Origin: an uncultured Roseibium sp.
GTDB lineage: Bacteria; Pseudomonadota; Alphaproteobacteria; Rhizobiales; Stappiaceae
DNA length: 64,000 nucleotides
Assembly: GCF_947499295.1 (NCBI RefSeq)
Contig: NZ_CANMNP010000001.1
Coordinates: 124,001-188,000, forward strand
Reading direction: 5' to 3'
Notes under the pieces: model-generated
What the model was told of the DNA's origin: nothing
Seen by the model: the letters and a program-made list of their open reading frames with translations, nothing else
Databases searched by the model: none
Program-made: the position numbers and the translations under genes
Part shown: positions 45,834 to 54,096 of the stretch, piece after piece
How positions within the stretch are numbered: the first letter of the stretch is position 1
How the letters are laid out: each line of letters begins with the position of its first letter

Positions 45834-47228
45834 GTGACAAGCTGGATTCCAGACCTTTCGACGACAAACACACCACGCTACATGGCCATTGCAGACGCTA
45901 TTGCAGCCGATCTTGCCGCGGGCCGGCTGACACCGGGAGACCGGTTGCCGGCGCAGCGCCGGCTCGCAGGTGAACTTGGGCTTGATTTCACCACCGTGGC
46001 CAGGGGATATGCAGAAGCACAGCGGCGTGGTCTTCTGGCTTCTCAAGTCGGAAGCGGCACCTATGTCACGGATCCCGGAAGTAAAGAGCATCCAAAGCAG
46101 GTAAAGTCGGACACGCGCCGTAACGGCCCGGCTGACTTTTCAATGAACCTGCCGCCGGAACCCGATGATGAGGCCCTGATGGACCGCATGCGCGCCGGCA
46201 CTGAAGCCTTATCACAAGATCTTTTGTCCTTGTTGCGCTACCAGACCTTTCCCACAGACGGTCCTGATCGGGAGATGGCGTTGCGCTGGCTCAAAGGTGT
46301 CGGACTGAGACCGGCAGCGGACCGAGTTCAGTTCGCATCCGGTGCACAGGCGGCGCTCGCAGGCATCTTGTCCGTGCTCGCATCACCGGGCGACATGATC
46401 GCGTGTGAAGCCCTGACTTACCCTGGCATCCGCTCGCTTTGCAGCCAGCTCAATCTTGGCCTCATGGGGCTTGAAGAAGATGATCATGGGCTGGATCCCG
46501 CAGCCTTTGAAGCTGCATGCAAAGACAGAATGATCAAAGCGCTTTATCTCAACCCGACACTTCACAATCCGACAACACGCACCCTGTCGCTGCAACGGCG
46601 GAAGGAGCTTGCTGAGATTTCTGCACGGCATGGTGTCCCCATTCTTGAAGACGATGCTTACGGTCAACTTTGCCAAACAAAGCCGCAACCCTTTGCAGTG
46701 CTTGCTCCGGAGACGACATGGTATGTCGGTTCTCTTTCCAAATGCGTCGGCGCCGGCCTTCGCCTTGCCCATGTTGTTGCACCGGAGCGAAACGCGTCTA
46801 TGCGCTTGGCGCGGGTCCTGCGCTCACAAAGCGTTATGGTCTCACCAATCATGATGGCACTTGCGAGCCGCTGGATCGAAGACGGCACTGCCAATGATAT
46901 GCTTTGGCATATCCGCAACGAGAGCGCGGCCCGCCAGAAACTTGCTGCGCAACATCTGAAAGACCAGACCTTCCGAGCCGACCCGGACGGGTTTCACTTA
47001 TGGCTGCAACTCGGCAATGGCTGGACCTCCACCGCCTTTGTAAGCCAGGTCAGAAACCAGTCGATCGGGCTGGCAGAGAGCGATGCCTTCGTTGTATCGG
47101 GCCAGTCGCCTGAAGCTGTGCGGCTTTGCCTGGGCGGTCCGCACAAGCGTTCACAAGTCGATACCGCACTCAGCGTCATTGCCGAAACGCTGTCTAATGC
47201 GCCCCAAGACGTCGCGACCTATTTCTAA
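45834..47228 (+). CDS. MocR/PdxR-family regulator (GntR HTH fused to aminotransferase-like domain)
   Basis: A 464-residue PLP-binding transcription factor. The winged HTH is at residues 15-85 (IAADLAAGRLTPGDRLPAQR, TVARGYAEAQRRGLLASQVG and so on), then a type I aminotransferase fold: QFASGAQAALAGILSVLASPGD, ALYLNPTLHNPTTRTLS, ILEDDAYGQLC and the PLP Schiff-base lysine in YVGSLSKCVGAGLRLA. Targets of the family include vitamin B6, GABA and taurine genes. The GTG start at 45834 has no clear Shine-Dalgarno, so the message could be leaderless. It is divergent from the deaminase gene (204 bases between), a possible target. Confidence 0.9.
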   Translation: MTSWIPDLSTTNTPRYMAIADAIAADLAAGRLTPGDRLPAQRRLAGELGLDFTTVARGYAEAQRRGLLASQVGSGTYVTDPGSKEHPKQVKSDTRRNGPADFSMNLPPEPDDEALMDRMRAGTEALSQDLLSLLRYQTFPTDGPDREMALRWLKGVGLRPAADRVQFASGAQAALAGILSVLASPGDMIACEALTYPGIRSLCSQLNLGLMGLEEDDHGLDPAAFEAACKDRMIKALYLNPTLHNPTTRTLSLQRRKELAEISARHGVPILEDDAYGQLCQTKPQPFAVLAPETTWYVGSLSKCVGAGLRLAHVVAPERNASMRLARVLRSQSVMVSPIMMALASRWIEDGTANDMLWHIRNESAARQKLAAQHLKDQTFRADPDGFHLWLQLGNGWTSTAFVSQVRNQSIGLAESDAFVVSGQSPEAVRLCLGGPHKRSQVDTALSVIAETLSNAPQDVATYF

Positions 47229-47290
47229 CTCGCCTCCCATGGCAATCCGTCGCAGGCAAACTTCTTGCAATCGTAAAAAATTGGCATATC

Positions 47291-47316
47291 TTTGACTGCA
47301 TTCACTTGCAGTCAAA
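47291..47316. repeat. perfect 10-bp inverted repeat, operator or terminator
   Basis: TTTGACTGCA and TGCAGTCAAA pair perfectly around TTCACT, 62 bases after the MocR stop and 69 bases before the DUF983 gene. AAATTG rather than a T run follows. The element CAGTCAA is shared with the MocR upstream repeats, so this may be an operator rather than a terminator. Confidence 0.45.
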
Positions 47317-47385
47317 ATTGCAAAGTGACTGGTTTTAGTCGCAGGACAGATACGCACAAGGATGCACCTGCAGAAAGAGCACCCG

Positions 47386-47793
47386 ATGAGCACGTCAGAA
47401 AGTTGGCCAAAACTTCCCCCGATCCAGACCGGCATCAGGGGCAGATGCCCGCGATGCGGCGAAGGCAGCATTTTCGACGGCTTCCTGAAGCTGAAAAGTG
47501 GCTGTACGCATTGTGGCCTTGACTACAGTTTCGCGGACCCGGCCGATGGCCCGGCATTCTTTGTCATCTGCTTTGGCTGCGTTCCGGCTGTTGCCTTTGC
47601 CATCTGGCTGGAAATCGCCTTTACCGCCCCCTATTGGGTTCACCTTGTGACCACCCTGCCCCTGATCCTTTTGACCTGCATACCCATTTTGCGGCCGTTG
47701 AAAGGGTGGCTGGTCGCCAGCCAGTACTTCTACAAAGCTGAAGAAGGCAGGCTTGTGACGCCGGAAACCACGAGTTCAGAAAGCCAGACCTGA
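47386..47793 (+). CDS. DUF983 family membrane protein
   Basis: A 135-residue protein of DUF983. An N-terminal zinc-ribbon-like part (GIRGRCPRCGEGSIF with CxxC, then SGCTHCGLDY) is followed by FADPADGPAFFVICFG, a family hallmark, and two TM helices (about residues 56-78 and 86-104). Some related Surf1-associated genes are linked to cytochrome oxidase, but no such genes lie here. ATG 47386 is chosen over ATG 47362, whose Shine-Dalgarno-like AAGG abuts it. A strong terminator follows. Confidence 0.85.
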   Translation: MSTSESWPKLPPIQTGIRGRCPRCGEGSIFDGFLKLKSGCTHCGLDYSFADPADGPAFFVICFGCVPAVAFAIWLEIAFTAPYWVHLVTTLPLILLTCIPILRPLKGWLVASQYFYKAEEGRLVTPETTSSESQT

Positions 47794-47840
47794 ATACCGG
47801 GAGCCCCAAACCTGACTTGGGTTCGGCTTTTTGCAAGAGG

Positions 47841-47879
47841 GCGGCGCCATCGCGAGATCGATGCGCCGCTTTTCTTTTA
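47841..47879 (+). terminator. Rho-independent terminator
   Basis: GCGGCGCCATCG and CGATGCGCCGC pair with one bulged base around a 6-base loop, followed by TTTTCTTTT. It ends the DUF983 transcript and reaches the last codon of the convergent molybdoenzyme gene. Confidence 0.88.
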
Positions 47880-49976
47880 GGCCACCTTCACCCAGACCGC
47901 CGTGTCGTGAAAGGCTGCTCCGCCATAGGGGGCGACCGGGTCTGCACTGGTCAGTGTGTTAATGCCTCTGCCGTCTTCAAAGGCATCGTTGGGCCAAAGA
48001 CCTTCCGAGACAATTGTGCCGGGTGCAATGCTGTCTTTCAGGCGGGCGTGAAGCATAACCTCACCTCGGCGATTTCCCGTCTTCACCTTAGCGCCATCCT
48101 CGATCCCGAACCTTGCTGCGTCGTCCGGTCTTAGCCAGACTTCCGGCCGCCCTTCTTTTTTGCGCGAACTGTCGGTTTCGTTGAAGGTCGAATTCAGGAA
48201 AGACCTTGCCGGAGCGGTCACAAGACGCAAAGGATGTTCTTCATCGGCTCGCTCGATGATGTCCCACTGATCAGGCAATACAGGCATTTCTGCCACCGGA
48301 CCGAAAACCGTGTCCCCATCCGGTTTGTTCGGTGCTGCAAATCGGCCCCAATCGGGTTTGAAACGGAACTTTCCGTCCGCATACGCAAACCCGTTCAGAT
48401 AATGAGCGGTTTCAAAATCCGGCTGCAAGTCCCGCCACTTTCCAGCTTCAAGTTCATTCAAGGTGCCGTAGCCTGACTGCTGCAGCATCCAGTCAATATG
48501 GTCGCGTGCGCTCATGTCGAAGCCGACATGAGGTTTTGAGTCAACGCGCTTTGCGATCTCGCTGATAACAAAGAGATTTTCTCTTGATCCCGCGGGCGGT
48601 TCAACCGCCTTCGGACCAAACATGAGATACTGATGGCCACCGCCTTTATAGATATCATCATGTTCCAGAAACTGTGTGGCCGGCAGGACGATATCCGCCA
48701 TCCGGGCTGTTTCGGTCAAAAACTGCTCGTGAACGACGGTGAACAGATCTTCGCGCGCGAAGCCTTGCTTCACCAGTTCCTGTTCAGGTGCCACCGACAC
48801 CGGGTTTGTGTTTTGAACAAGCATGGCCTTGACAGGCGGGCCACCTTGCAGCGCGTCTTGATCGCCCGTCAGAATACGACCGATCAGGCTTTGGTCGAGC
48901 ACGCGAACCGAAGGATCCTTCAATGACCCGGCTTCGATCATTTCCTTGTTGAGCTCATAAATTGCGCCGTTGTTGTGAAAAGCGCCGCCGCCTTCCAGCT
49001 GCCAGGCACCCGTCACCGATGCAATCGAGCATGCGGCATGCATTCCAACAACGCCGTTCCGCGAGCGGGTAAAGCCGTAACCAAGGCGAAAGTAGGTTCT
49101 TTTCACCTGTCCAATCAGTTGGGCGACTTCTTCGATCTGCGCTGTTTTGAGACCCGTGATGCCGGCCGCCCATTCCGGTGGTCTGTCTTTGAGATGTGCT
49201 TCCAGTTCGTCCGGACAGTCAGTGTATTTTTCCAGATATGCCCGATCGGCAAGGCCATCGCGAAAGAGCACATGCATAATTGCGCAAGCCAACGCCGCAT
49301 CTGTTCCGGGCTTCAGGATCAAACCCAAGTCCGCCTGCTTCATCGTTTCCGTCTCATAGACGTCCACAACAACGATGCGCGCCCCACGTTTCTTACGAGC
49401 AGCTATGGCGTGGGTCATCACGTTAACCTGCGTGGCGACCGGGTTCGTCCCCCAGATGACAACCTGATCAGACACGGCCATCTCGCGAGGATCCGGTCCG
49501 GCCAGACGACCGGTTCCGGCAAGATATCCCGTCCAGGCCATGTTGGTGCAGAAGGTGTCGAATTGGCGTGAATACCCTTTTGCGTGCCGGAGGCGATGAA
49601 TACTGTCCCGCTGAACCAGGCCCATGGTGCCCGCATAATGATACGGCCAGACACTTTGTGCTCCGAACTCGGCTTCTGCCTTGAGAAACCGTTCGGCCGT
49701 CAGATCAAGCGCTTCTTCCCAGGACACTTCCGTAAAACGGCCTTCCCCCTTCTTGCCGACGCGCAGCAATGGTTTGGTCAGGCGCTCTGGATGATAAAGC
49801 CGCTCTGCATAACGGGCGACCTTGGCGCAGATTACACCCGCCGTATAGGCGTTGTCTCTGGCGCCGTTCAGTCTTCGCACATCGCCATGCGGAGAAAAAT
49901 GAACGTCCAGTGCACATGTTGACGGGCAATCGTGCGGACAGACGGAGTAAGTGCTTTTGGGTGGTTGCTGGTTCAT
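47877..49976 (-). CDS. molybdopterin-dependent oxidoreductase with 4Fe-4S motif
   Basis: A 699-residue molybdenum/tungsten bis-MGD enzyme of the DMSO-reductase superfamily. The Fe4S4 motif is VCPHDCPSTCALDV with the fourth Cys in GVICAKVAR (residues about 12-50), then the catalytic domain (FDTFCTNMAW, VVIWGTNPVATQ, LIGQVKRTYFRLGYG) and a C-terminal dinucleotide-binding domain (TAPARSFLNSTF, PDDAARFGIEDGAKV). No Tat signal precedes the cluster, suggesting a cytosolic location. Substrate and electron partner are unknown; no small subunit gene adjoins. The start ATG 49976 (MNQQPPKS) begins close to the Fe-S motif, as expected for the family; an upstream open extension overlaps the next gene. Confidence 0.92.
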   Translation of the reverse strand: MNQQPPKSTYSVCPHDCPSTCALDVHFSPHGDVRRLNGARDNAYTAGVICAKVARYAERLYHPERLTKPLLRVGKKGEGRFTEVSWEEALDLTAERFLKAEAEFGAQSVWPYHYAGTMGLVQRDSIHRLRHAKGYSRQFDTFCTNMAWTGYLAGTGRLAGPDPREMAVSDQVVIWGTNPVATQVNVMTHAIAARKKRGARIVVVDVYETETMKQADLGLILKPGTDAALACAIMHVLFRDGLADRAYLEKYTDCPDELEAHLKDRPPEWAAGITGLKTAQIEEVAQLIGQVKRTYFRLGYGFTRSRNGVVGMHAACSIASVTGAWQLEGGGAFHNNGAIYELNKEMIEAGSLKDPSVRVLDQSLIGRILTGDQDALQGGPPVKAMLVQNTNPVSVAPEQELVKQGFAREDLFTVVHEQFLTETARMADIVLPATQFLEHDDIYKGGGHQYLMFGPKAVEPPAGSRENLFVISEIAKRVDSKPHVGFDMSARDHIDWMLQQSGYGTLNELEAGKWRDLQPDFETAHYLNGFAYADGKFRFKPDWGRFAAPNKPDGDTVFGPVAEMPVLPDQWDIIERADEEHPLRLVTAPARSFLNSTFNETDSSRKKEGRPEVWLRPDDAARFGIEDGAKVKTGNRRGEVMLHARLKDSIAPGTIVSEGLWPNDAFEDGRGINTLTSADPVAPYGGAAFHDTAVWVKVA

Positions 49977-50023
49977 ATCGACCCATTTGGAGCGCAGGTT
50001 TCGCAAAGGCGAATTAGCCTTAT

Positions 50024-50057
50024 GAAAAACAAAAAGAGGCGCCGTCAAGCGCCTCTT
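50024..50057 (-). terminator. Rho-independent terminator
   Basis: On the minus strand AAGAGGCGC and GCGCCTCTT pair around a 6-base loop, followed by a T-rich run (TTTGTTTTTC). It lies 22 bases after the YHYH gene stop codon. Confidence 0.9.
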
Positions 50058-50079
50058 CCTGGAATCGAAGCCCTTCTGA

Positions 50080-51204
50080 TCAGCTGCCGCTGCAAGGTCC
50101 CCTGCCACCGGGCTGCCCACCTGGTGGTGGCATTCCGCCCTGGCGCGGCCCCCGCCCTTGCCGCGGGCCGAGACCGGGAGGTGACGTTCGTCCACCACGG
50201 CGCAATCGGGGCGGATGTCCGCCCTGAGCCTGAATAAGCGTCAACGCCGCGTCGGAATTGTCAATCATCGCTGCAAAATCGACCGTCGACTCCAGCCCTT
50301 GCGTATCCACATCACCGCGCCGCCCTTTCAGGCGCAAGAAACTGCCATCAGGTGTTCCCATCCAGCAGCGGGGAATAAATGGAAATTCGTCCGTGAGGAC
50401 ATAGTGGTAGATACCTTCCGGGTATTCCGGCGTCATCGCAAATCGCCCGTTGCACTGATCGAGGTCGCCTGAACCTGATACAAACGCCCAATCCTGCGTA
50501 AATTTGCCATTGTGACGCCCGCCCGGACCGTCCGGTCTTGATCCGTTTTTAATACGATAGCTGGACTTCAATTTGCGAACTGCAGATTTTTCACCGGGAT
50601 CAGAATATCCAAATGGCCCGTAGATCGGAAAACCATCCGCAGCGTAACCGATCATGGCCGGAACAGTGTCACCGCCATTGGCAGCCAATACACCAGTCGG
50701 TATGCCGTGGTAGTGGTATGTCCCGTTGGGTTGAACATGCGCGTTGTAACGATCCAGGCCAAGCTTGCACGCGCCGCCCAGCGCTTCATAATTCCAACCC
50801 GAGTTCCGATCATTTTGCCAATATTCTGCTGTGCCCGGATCCATAACAACACCGTTGATGGCAATGCCGAAGACAGCTCCCTGAGCAGACGTTGCCTTTC
50901 CCGTCGCATGCGGTTTGGCAGGAATTTTCAGATTGTAATTCTTTTTTGAAATCGAATGCGGATTGTTGCGATTGGGAAACTGGCCTGGAGCTTTGTCAGG
51001 ATAACCGTTCGCACGAATGTGCCGATAGGCACCGTCGATCGTGATGTCCGCCTGCGCTTCAGCTTCAGGCAACAGCAGGTCCCAGATCTCATCGCCAATG
51101 TGGGTGTGTTCAACTGCTTCTTCACCGTGAAGCGGCTCGGTGCTGTCATGGGCGGTTGCTGGCACGGTTATCAGCACAACGGCCAACGCAAGACATAGTC
51201 GCAT
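50080..51204 (-). CDS. exported YHYH-domain protein with Gly/Pro/Arg-rich tail
   Basis: A 374-residue protein with a signal peptide (MRLCLALAVVLITVPATA, cleavage before HDST). The YHYH-type motif appears in QPNGTYHYHGIPTGVLA (about residue 170) and partly again in PEGIYHYVLTDEFPF, with conserved ALGGACKLGLDRYNAHV. The His-rich motif probably binds metal. The last 45 residues are a low-complexity Gly/Pro/Arg stretch (GLGPRQGRGPRQGGMPPPGG and similar) ending in CSGS. ATG 51204 has GGAGA just upstream. Role unknown; an extracytoplasmic metal-related protein is likely. Confidence 0.85.
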   Translation of the reverse strand: MRLCLALAVVLITVPATAHDSTEPLHGEEAVEHTHIGDEIWDLLLPEAEAQADITIDGAYRHIRANGYPDKAPGQFPNRNNPHSISKKNYNLKIPAKPHATGKATSAQGAVFGIAINGVVMDPGTAEYWQNDRNSGWNYEALGGACKLGLDRYNAHVQPNGTYHYHGIPTGVLAANGGDTVPAMIGYAADGFPIYGPFGYSDPGEKSAVRKLKSSYRIKNGSRPDGPGGRHNGKFTQDWAFVSGSGDLDQCNGRFAMTPEYPEGIYHYVLTDEFPFIPRCWMGTPDGSFLRLKGRRGDVDTQGLESTVDFAAMIDNSDAALTLIQAQGGHPPRLRRGGRTSPPGLGPRQGRGPRQGGMPPPGGQPGGRGPCSGS

Positions 51205-51318
51205 GTTTGTCTCCAAGTTGTCGCCCAGACAGGACAACTATGAGTCATTCGTGCTTTGAACGCTGTCTTCACTTCGTAAGAATGTGTAACGGGATGTATC
51301 AAATGCCCTGGCAGACGT

Positions 51319-51350
51319 AAAAAAGGACCGGCTCAAAGAGCCGGCCCTTT
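51319..51350 (-). terminator. Rho-independent terminator of ndk
   Basis: On the minus strand a 13-bp stem with one mismatch (AAAGGGCCGGCTC against GAGCCGGTCCTTT) with a TTT loop runs into TTTTTT. It is 28 bases after the ndk stop codon. Confidence 0.9.
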
Positions 51351-51378
51351 CAAATCTCAACGAGATTTATCGGTCTGT

Positions 51379-51801
51379 TCAGCCAACAATTTCAGTGCCG
51401 GAAAACCAGTAGGCAATTTCCTCAGCAGCTGTTTCAGGTGCGTCAGAACCGTGTACGGAGTTTTCGCCGATGGAAAGCGCAAATTCCTTGCGGATGGTGC
51501 CTTCGGCTGCTTCAGCAGGGTTGGTCGCACCCATGACTTCACGGTTCTTCGCAATTGCGCCTTCACCTTCAAGAACCTGAACAACGGTCGGGCCGGACGA
51601 CATGAACTCTGTCAATTCACCAAAGAAGGGACGCTCTTTGTGAACGGCGTAGAAGGCCTCAGCTTCGCGCAGGGACATCCAGACGCGACGGGAAGCAACC
51701 ACACGCAGGCCAGCTTCTTCCAGCTTGGCGGTGATGGCACCGGTCAGGTTGCGCTTGGTGGCGTCCGGTTTGATCATGGAAAACGTGCGTTCAATCGCCA
51801 T
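51379..51801 (-). CDS. ndk: nucleoside diphosphate kinase
   Basis: A 140-residue enzyme that equalises nucleoside triphosphate pools by a ping-pong phosphohistidine mechanism. It begins [20 protein letters not shown], typical of bacterial NDKs, and carries the active site [20 protein letters not shown] (His in NSVHGSD, about residue 117). The length is standard. ATG 51801 is preferred to the in-frame ATG 51822 because the family begins MAIERTFS. Followed by a strong terminator, so monocistronic. Confidence 0.97.
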   Translation of the reverse strand: MAIERTFSMIKPDATKRNLTGAITAKLEEAGLRVVASRRVWMSLREAEAFYAVHKERPFFGELTEFMSSGPTVVQVLEGEGAIAKNREVMGATNPAEAAEGTIRKEFALSIGENSVHGSDAPETAAEEIAYWFSGTEIVG

Positions 51802-52038
51802 TGTGTCGTCTTTCTTGTTCAATTACAGACCGGCAAAATGCCAGGTCCCGAATATCTGAATTTCGCGGCCTTAATAACGGCGCGCTGCCTCGCCCGCAAG
51901 GGGGCGGGTGTATGACATTTCCAAGTCAAACACTTGCCGCAGCGCGAAAGACGCTGGAAAAGCACTTTGTTCAAGCTTATTCTGCGCAGTTCAAGGAAAT
52001 CAACGGCTGTCCAGGGACCCGGCAAAGGCTATCTTAGA

Positions 52039-52947
52039 ATGTCATTCATCGCATCAGCGGCCGCTGCCCTGCCTTCCCTTTTGAGCACTGCCATTGCCGC
52101 CTTCGGTTTCGGTGTATTCCTGGGAGATGTCCCCGCTCCCCAAAGTGTCAGCGATGTGGCCGCTAGCTCCCTTGAACAGGAAATTGCAGCCCTTTCCCCC
52201 GAGGATCGGGAAGAATTGTTCGTCTTCGTAGCGGGCAATGTCCTTCATACGCTGTACCACGAGGGTGGTCACATGCTCGTTTCCGAACTCGAGCTGCCCG
52301 TTCTTGCGCAGGAAGAGAACGCGGTCGACAATCTCGCCACGGTCTCCATGCTGGCGGACGACACCGAAGACACCGACATTTTGCTGATAAGTGCGATGGT
52401 CGGTTGGTTTATGATCGCGGAGCAAGATGTTGAGAGCATGGTTTTCTACGATGAACACGATCTCAACGTTCAGCGTGGCTATCAGATGCTTTGCCTAATG
52501 GTTGGAGCGGATGAAGAAACGTTCCTGGAACTCGCCAACGATCTTGGTATGCCTGAAGACCGTGTTGAAACCTGCGTCGACGAATATGAACAAGTTGCCG
52601 ATTCCTGGGAGTATTCGACCGAACCATTTTGGCGCGTCGAAAATGCAGGCCCCGGCGGTAAAATCTCGGTCGTTCATGAAAAGGCCCCTGATGAATTGAA
52701 GCCGTTTGCGCTTTTTCTGAAAGAAACCGAGTTGATGGAGAGGGTCGCAAAGGAACTCGACAGCCTCTACGAACTCCCTGAAAAAGTGACGTTTCGGGCT
52801 GATGTCTGTGAAGAGGAAAACGCCTTCTGGGATCCGGGCAACCGGGAAGTCATCCTTTGTCACGAGTTGGTCGCGGGATTTGCGGCCGTTTATCTCGCCG
52901 ATCTTGCCTATGAAGAAGATCGGGCTGACCTCGAAAGCTCGGACTGA
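52039..52947 (+). CDS. DUF4344 putative exported metallopeptidase
   Basis: A 302-residue protein with a hydrophobic N terminus (SAAAALPSLLSTAIAAFGFGVFL), probably a signal peptide or anchor. The HExxH-type motif LYHEGGHMLV is at residues 72-81 (His74, Glu75, His78), followed by NAVDNLATVSML, a family-typical segment. In this family the residues resemble a zinc protease site, but proteolysis has not, to my knowledge, been shown. The C-terminal part has an acidic character (EEENAFWDPGNREVILCHELVAG in the last 60, a second His). The end overlaps the convergent AraC-family gene by 40 bases. Confidence 0.85.
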   Translation: MSFIASAAAALPSLLSTAIAAFGFGVFLGDVPAPQSVSDVAASSLEQEIAALSPEDREELFVFVAGNVLHTLYHEGGHMLVSELELPVLAQEENAVDNLATVSMLADDTEDTDILLISAMVGWFMIAEQDVESMVFYDEHDLNVQRGYQMLCLMVGADEETFLELANDLGMPEDRVETCVDEYEQVADSWEYSTEPFWRVENAGPGGKISVVHEKAPDELKPFALFLKETELMERVAKELDSLYELPEKVTFRADVCEEENAFWDPGNREVILCHELVAGFAAVYLADLAYEEDRADLESSD

Positions 52948-53957
52948 ACCTTCTTTCGATAAGTCCCTGGAGCTTCACCGTACTGGTTTTGAAATTCGCG
53001 GTAGAAATTGGAGCGCGTCAAAAAACCGACCTCTTCCAGTATGGAGGACACAGGCTCATCTGATACCTTCAAGCGTTCGGCAGCTTCTTCCAGTCTGATA
53101 CTGTTGACGAACTGACTTACATTCATGCCAAGTATGCGATTGACCGCTTGAGAGAGATCCCGTTCCGGAACACTCAATCGCCTGGCAAGGCGTGTCAGCG
53201 ACAACTGCGGGTCCTTCGCGAACCCGCGGTCCTTATGCAATGTGCGTGCTTCATCAACAAGAGCACGGCTTTTCCCCTCATCGGTAGCATAAGATTCGGG
53301 CGTCTTTGATCGTCCCGGTTTCCACTTTGTACTTGCAGCAATCAGCGTAACCGCAGCAATCAAAAAGAAAAGACTGGCGAACGAAATCGCCAAAGCCGCC
53401 GCGTCCGGTCTGTTTTGGGCAAAAAGGATCGCAATCAGTCCATCGATGATTAGCGTCGCGATCATCACGGCGATTGCTGCCAAAAGAAACTTCGAAAGCA
53501 ACGCTCCAAGTTCTATCGGAGATTGGGAGAAGACGTCCCTTCCCTGGCTCCACAGGCGTATCAAAGCCACGGAATAGACACTGAAGCTCGCCGCGATCAC
53601 TGCATCGATATAACCGATGAAAGGGACTGGGAAAAACAGCGCAACGGACAAGCCAACCGAAATCACGCCATTAACCAGAAACCACTTGCCAAGCCGTGCA
53701 GGTGAGACTGTCAGCGAGGTGAAAGACAGGAAAACAAGGGGCGCTATCCAGACCGGGAGAACTCGCTGCAGCGGCAGGAAGGAATAGTTTGCAAATGCAA
53801 ACCGCAGGCCGACCAGCACAGCCTCAAGGGACATCACGCAAAAAAGCGCAAGGAAAAGGCACCTGGTACGCATTGGAAGAACTTTCCGGGAAAAAACCAG
53901 GACACCCAGGCCGAGAAAGACACTGGCAAGCAAAAACGAGATGGGAATGCTGATCAT
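52908..53957 (-). CDS. AraC-family regulator with N-terminal membrane domain
   Basis: A 349-residue regulator: six or so TM helices in residues 1-215 (ISIPISFLLASVFLGLGVLVF and others), then a cytosolic AraC HTH at about 235-340 (SLTRLARRLSVPERDLSQAVNR, then VSSILEEVGFLTRSNFYREFQ and QYGEAPGTYRK). The membrane sensor suggests it responds to an envelope or extracellular signal. It is divergent from the secreted hydrolase gene across a 30-bp palindrome at 53989-54018, a likely binding site, and convergent with the DUF4344 gene, overlapping its end. Confidence 0.9.
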   Translation of the reverse strand: MISIPISFLLASVFLGLGVLVFSRKVLPMRTRCLFLALFCVMSLEAVLVGLRFAFANYSFLPLQRVLPVWIAPLVFLSFTSLTVSPARLGKWFLVNGVISVGLSVALFFPVPFIGYIDAVIAASFSVYSVALIRLWSQGRDVFSQSPIELGALLSKFLLAAIAVMIATLIIDGLIAILFAQNRPDAAALAISFASLFFLIAAVTLIAASTKWKPGRSKTPESYATDEGKSRALVDEARTLHKDRGFAKDPQLSLTRLARRLSVPERDLSQAVNRILGMNVSQFVNSIRLEEAAERLKVSDEPVSSILEEVGFLTRSNFYREFQNQYGEAPGTYRKKVQSELSRSARSSS

Positions 53958-53988
53958 GGGAACCCTAGACGGCAGTTCACGGCGTTGA

Positions 53989-54018
53989 TCCTGTCCTTTA
54001 TCACGATCAAGGACAGGA
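53989..54018. promoter_or_regulatory. 30-bp palindrome, candidate AraC operator
   Basis: TCCTGTCCTT and AAGGACAGGA form perfect 10-bp arms around TATCACGATC, whose inner ATC/GAT also pair, so 13 of 15 base pairs match. It lies between the divergent AraC-family and hydrolase genes, 31 bases from the AraC start. Confidence 0.6.
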
Positions 54019-54096
54019 CACGTGCCCCGTACCGATTGTCAACACGTATGGTTCAGCGCCAATTGACTGCTATTGCAATCAACCAGCGGAAGTCAG

